Both the position numbers and the translations under genes were made by a program. The notes below the pieces were generated by a model. That model was not told the DNA's origin and did no database searches. It worked only from the letters and a program-made list of their open reading frames with translations. From Clostridia bacterium (GTDB lineage Bacteria; Bacillota; Clostridia; Oscillospirales; Ruminococcaceae), in assembly GCA_026000865.1 (NCBI GenBank), contig BNZF01000060.1:1-6883 (forward strand): a DNA stretch of 6,883 nucleotides, written 5' to 3'. Below, piece by piece: positions 5,600 to 6,883 of this stretch. Numbering within the stretch: the first letter of the stretch is position 1; each line of letters begins with the position of its first letter.

Positions 5600-5645
5600 C
5601 ATACGCAATTCTGAGCGTGCCGTCTTCACGCTCCCTCGCCGTATG
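5600..5645. repeat. Two nested stems: CATACG/CGTATG around GAGCGTG/CACGCTC
   Basis: The outer stem pairs 5600-5605 with 5640-5645, and the inner stem pairs 5613-5619 with 5627-5633 around a seven-base loop. Both are perfect. Nesting of two perfect stems is unlikely by chance and suggests a folded RNA or a palindromic repeat. Confidence 0.6.
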
Positions 5646-5743
5646 GAGAGAAAACACATCTATATCAAGTAGAATTTCTATATAAAGCTATATGCAAGAA
5701 ACTTATTCGGGTGAGCGAAATCACAAATAGCCATTATCCATTG

Positions 5744-6247
5744 TTAATTGATAATCCCCATTTTAATATCACTATCCGAAACAAACGGCACTTCCGAAAA
5801 ACCTTTCGAGAGTAGGTCTTGTAATGTGCTTGAAATTGTCATTGCTTTGAGATAGCCGTTATTATCGTTTGTTTGAATTTTTGAAGTTGTTTCTTTTGAA
5901 ATATTTGAGTTGCTTTTTGTTGTGCAAAGCAGAGTGTTTGGCGAGAAATAATTGCTTTTCAGCAGAATAATTAGGTTAGTATCTAAATTATCAACATTCA
6001 TTGACAGCAATTCTGTGTGACCAAAGAACATGTTTTTGCCTGAATTTTCCTCAGCACTGTTTAATGCAGACAAAATCGAGTTTCCATATCCCGAATATTC
6101 ACCGACTTCGTCTGTCACAGTTACGAAAAAACTGTCCAAATCCTGCTGTACAGCAACAGTTGAAACAAATGTTCTGTCACGAACCTCGGTATGACCGTTA
6201 CAACTGCATAATAACAGTACTGCGAATAGAGCTGATAGTACTCTCAT
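5744..6247 (-). CDS. Short Ger(x)C-like spore germination lipoprotein, 167 aa
   Basis: The start at 6247 has AAAGG upstream. Residues 1-15 form a signal peptide with LCSC and Cys16 as the lipid anchor. Residues 17-115 follow the N-terminal domain of the Ger(x)C family (the C subunit of germinant receptors). The matches are EVRDRTFVSTVAVQQD after the cysteine, GYGNSILSALNSAEENSGKN for the usual G-T-I-x-x-A helix, and MFFGHTELLSMN for the conserved F-G-H motif. Then comes NLIILLKSNYFSPNTLLCTT. Full Ger(x)C proteins run to roughly 370-400 residues; this one ends after the N-domain, at EVPFVSDSDIKMGIIN. No gerA or gerB partner is in the window, so it is either a truncated relic or a stand-alone N-domain lipoprotein. 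Known Ger(x)C proteins act in the spore inner membrane. A sporulation-specific promoter could not be identified. Confidence 0.7.
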   Translation of the reverse strand: MRVLSALFAVLLLCSCNGHTEVRDRTFVSTVAVQQDLDSFFVTVTDEVGEYSGYGNSILSALNSAEENSGKNMFFGHTELLSMNVDNLDTNLIILLKSNYFSPNTLLCTTKSNSNISKETTSKIQTNDNNGYLKAMTISSTLQDLLSKGFSEVPFVSDSDIKMGIIN

Positions 6248-6461
6248 ATTTTGCCTTTCAATGTTTTATCGTTACTTTGATTTATTTGCGACTTTTTTTC
6301 TTTGAGCAATAACGTTTACCCTTACAACTTTTAATCATTGCACTTTATTAGAGCCACTGCGACTTTTTTAGTTTAAATAATTTGCAACCATTGTGCTTTT
6401 TTTGTAAACCCACAAAACGCGGAATTAAAATAATCACACAGTTAAACTAACTCGCGTAAAC

Positions 6462-6478
6462 GTGCCGCGAAGTGGCAC
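6462..6478. repeat. Hairpin GTGCCGC-GAA-GTGGCAC (copy A, hairpin 1)
   Basis: A 7-bp stem with a GAA loop; one pair is G-T here where copy B has G-C. Confidence 0.7.
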
Positions 6479-6510
6479 ACCACAACTATTAACTGTTAAC
6501 TTTTAACTTA

Positions 6511-6527
6511 GGCAGGCAACGCTTGCC
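6511..6527. repeat. Hairpin GGCAGGC-AAC-GCTTGCC (copy A, hairpin 2)
   Basis: A 7-bp stem with an AAC loop and one G-T pair, following AACTTTTAACTTA. Confidence 0.7.
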
Positions 6528-6724
6528 GACCACTAGCGGTGCTACCAGTAGTATTAAAAACAAAAATATTCCCTTTATATATAGTATAGACAAATCATAT
6601 TTTGTGAAAATTAGAGCCACTGCGACTTTTTTAGTTTAAATAATTTGCAACCATTGTACTTTTTTTGTAAACCCACAAAACGCGACATTAAACTAACCTT
6701 CCAGTCAAACTGACTCGCGTAAAC

Positions 6725-6741
6725 GTGCCGCGAAGCGGCAC
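6725..6741. repeat. Hairpin GTGCCGC-GAA-GCGGCAC (copy B, hairpin 1)
   Basis: A perfect 7-bp stem with a GAA loop, equivalent to 6462-6478 and to 5178-5194. Confidence 0.75.
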
Positions 6742-6773
6742 ACCACAACTATTAACTGTTAACTTTTAACTTA

Positions 6774-6790
6774 GGCAGGCAACGCCTGCC
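6774..6790. repeat. Hairpin GGCAGGC-AAC-GCCTGCC (copy B, hairpin 2)
   Basis: A perfect 7-bp stem with an AAC loop, equivalent to 6511-6527. Confidence 0.75.
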
Positions 6791-6883
6791 GACCACTAAC
6801 GGCGCTACCAGTAGTATTAAAAACAAAAATATTCCCTTTATATATAGTATAGACAAATCATATTTTGTGAAGATAAGGGTGGT

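Larger units (their letters stand above)
5284..5743. other. Non-coding stretch with several hairpins; no convincing gene
   Basis: A 60-codon frame at 5490-5672 lacks a Shine-Dalgarno site and overlaps strong inverted repeats, so I do not call it. The stretch holds a run of nine T (5387-5395) without a GC stem before it, and an AAGGTG-T-CACCTT palindrome at 5458-5470. Hairpins lie at 5401-5417, 5423-5437 (ATTGCG-TTT-CGCAAT), 5527-5550, 5573-5585 (CGTAC-TCC-GTACG) and 5600-5645. It may be a structured RNA or another intergenic repeat type. Confidence 0.5.
6347..6609. repeat. 263-bp direct repeat, copy A
   Basis: It starts ATTAGAGCCACTGCGACTTT and ends in AAATCATATTTTGTGAAA. No coding frame is evident. 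It carries two hairpins within an AT-rich scaffold (CTCGCGTAAAC, then AACTATTAACTGTTAACTTT). Differences from copy B are concentrated at 6421-6451; the remainder are scattered transitions, mostly in hairpin stems. Confidence 0.85.
6610..6871. repeat. 263-bp direct repeat, copy B
   Basis: It follows copy A head to tail without any gap. The region at 6684-6715 (CATTAAACTAACCTTCCAGT and following) differs from copy A but matches the left arm of the 4911-5283 element in inverted orientation. This copy therefore links the two repeat regions. Confidence 0.85.

Noticed and set aside
5490..5672. 60-codon + strand frame beginning MNVPPNRHITDF
   Set aside because: It has no Shine-Dalgarno site and no recognisable domain, and it overlaps strong inverted repeats at 5527-5550 and 5600-5645.
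6001..6312. 103-codon + strand frame over the Ger(x)C-like gene
   Set aside because: It is antisense to a gene with clear family motifs; the frame is a shadow.
6875..6883. AAGGGTGG at the window edge as a ribosome binding site
   Set aside because: No start codon is visible before the window ends, so a downstream gene cannot be supported.

Overview
The window looks like accessory DNA from a low-GC anaerobic, spore-forming Firmicute, probably of the class Clostridia. The evidence is a Ger(x)C-like germination lipoprotein, a bacterial Ig-like (Big_2) domain joined to a dockerin-like calcium loop, a string of Gram-positive-type lipoprotein signal peptides, an IS1595-family transposase remnant, and purine-rich Shine-Dalgarno sites. 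No species can be named from the sequence alone.

Layout. Positions 1-2641 are an AT-rich mosaic of small surface-protein genes and gene pieces on the + strand: the 3' end of one lipoprotein gene, an orphan C-terminal fragment, a complete lipoprotein gene with its own promoter, a Big_2/dockerin ORF, two intact tandem copies of another lipoprotein gene and a third copy cut off in its signal peptide. The third copy runs directly into a C-terminal remnant of an IS1595-type transposase. That remnant ends at a 73-bp exact copy of the first lipoprotein gene. Positions 2666-3592 hold a membrane-anchored alpha/beta hydrolase. A leucine-rich-repeat lipoprotein lies at 3848-4897 on the - strand. Positions 4898-5743 have no convincing gene: first a 373-bp inverted-repeat element, then a hairpin-rich stretch. 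A short Ger(x)C-like lipoprotein is at 5744-6247 on the - strand. The window ends in two direct copies of a 263-bp non-coding repeat.

How the parts relate. At least five of the proteins are predicted to be exported and lipid-anchored. No single pathway links them, and the left third reads as a zone of repeated duplication and deletion. The strongest unusual signal concerns small GC-rich palindromes. Two nearly identical 20-bp palindromes, in opposite orientation, interrupt the transposase remnant; removing both restores one reading frame. Similar short palindromes, mostly with three-base loops, sit inside a repeated AT-rich scaffold in the two intergenic repeat regions. Different palindromes occupy equivalent places in different scaffold copies. 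I infer a family of very small mobile or exchangeable palindromic inserts. This rests on internal comparison within this window only.
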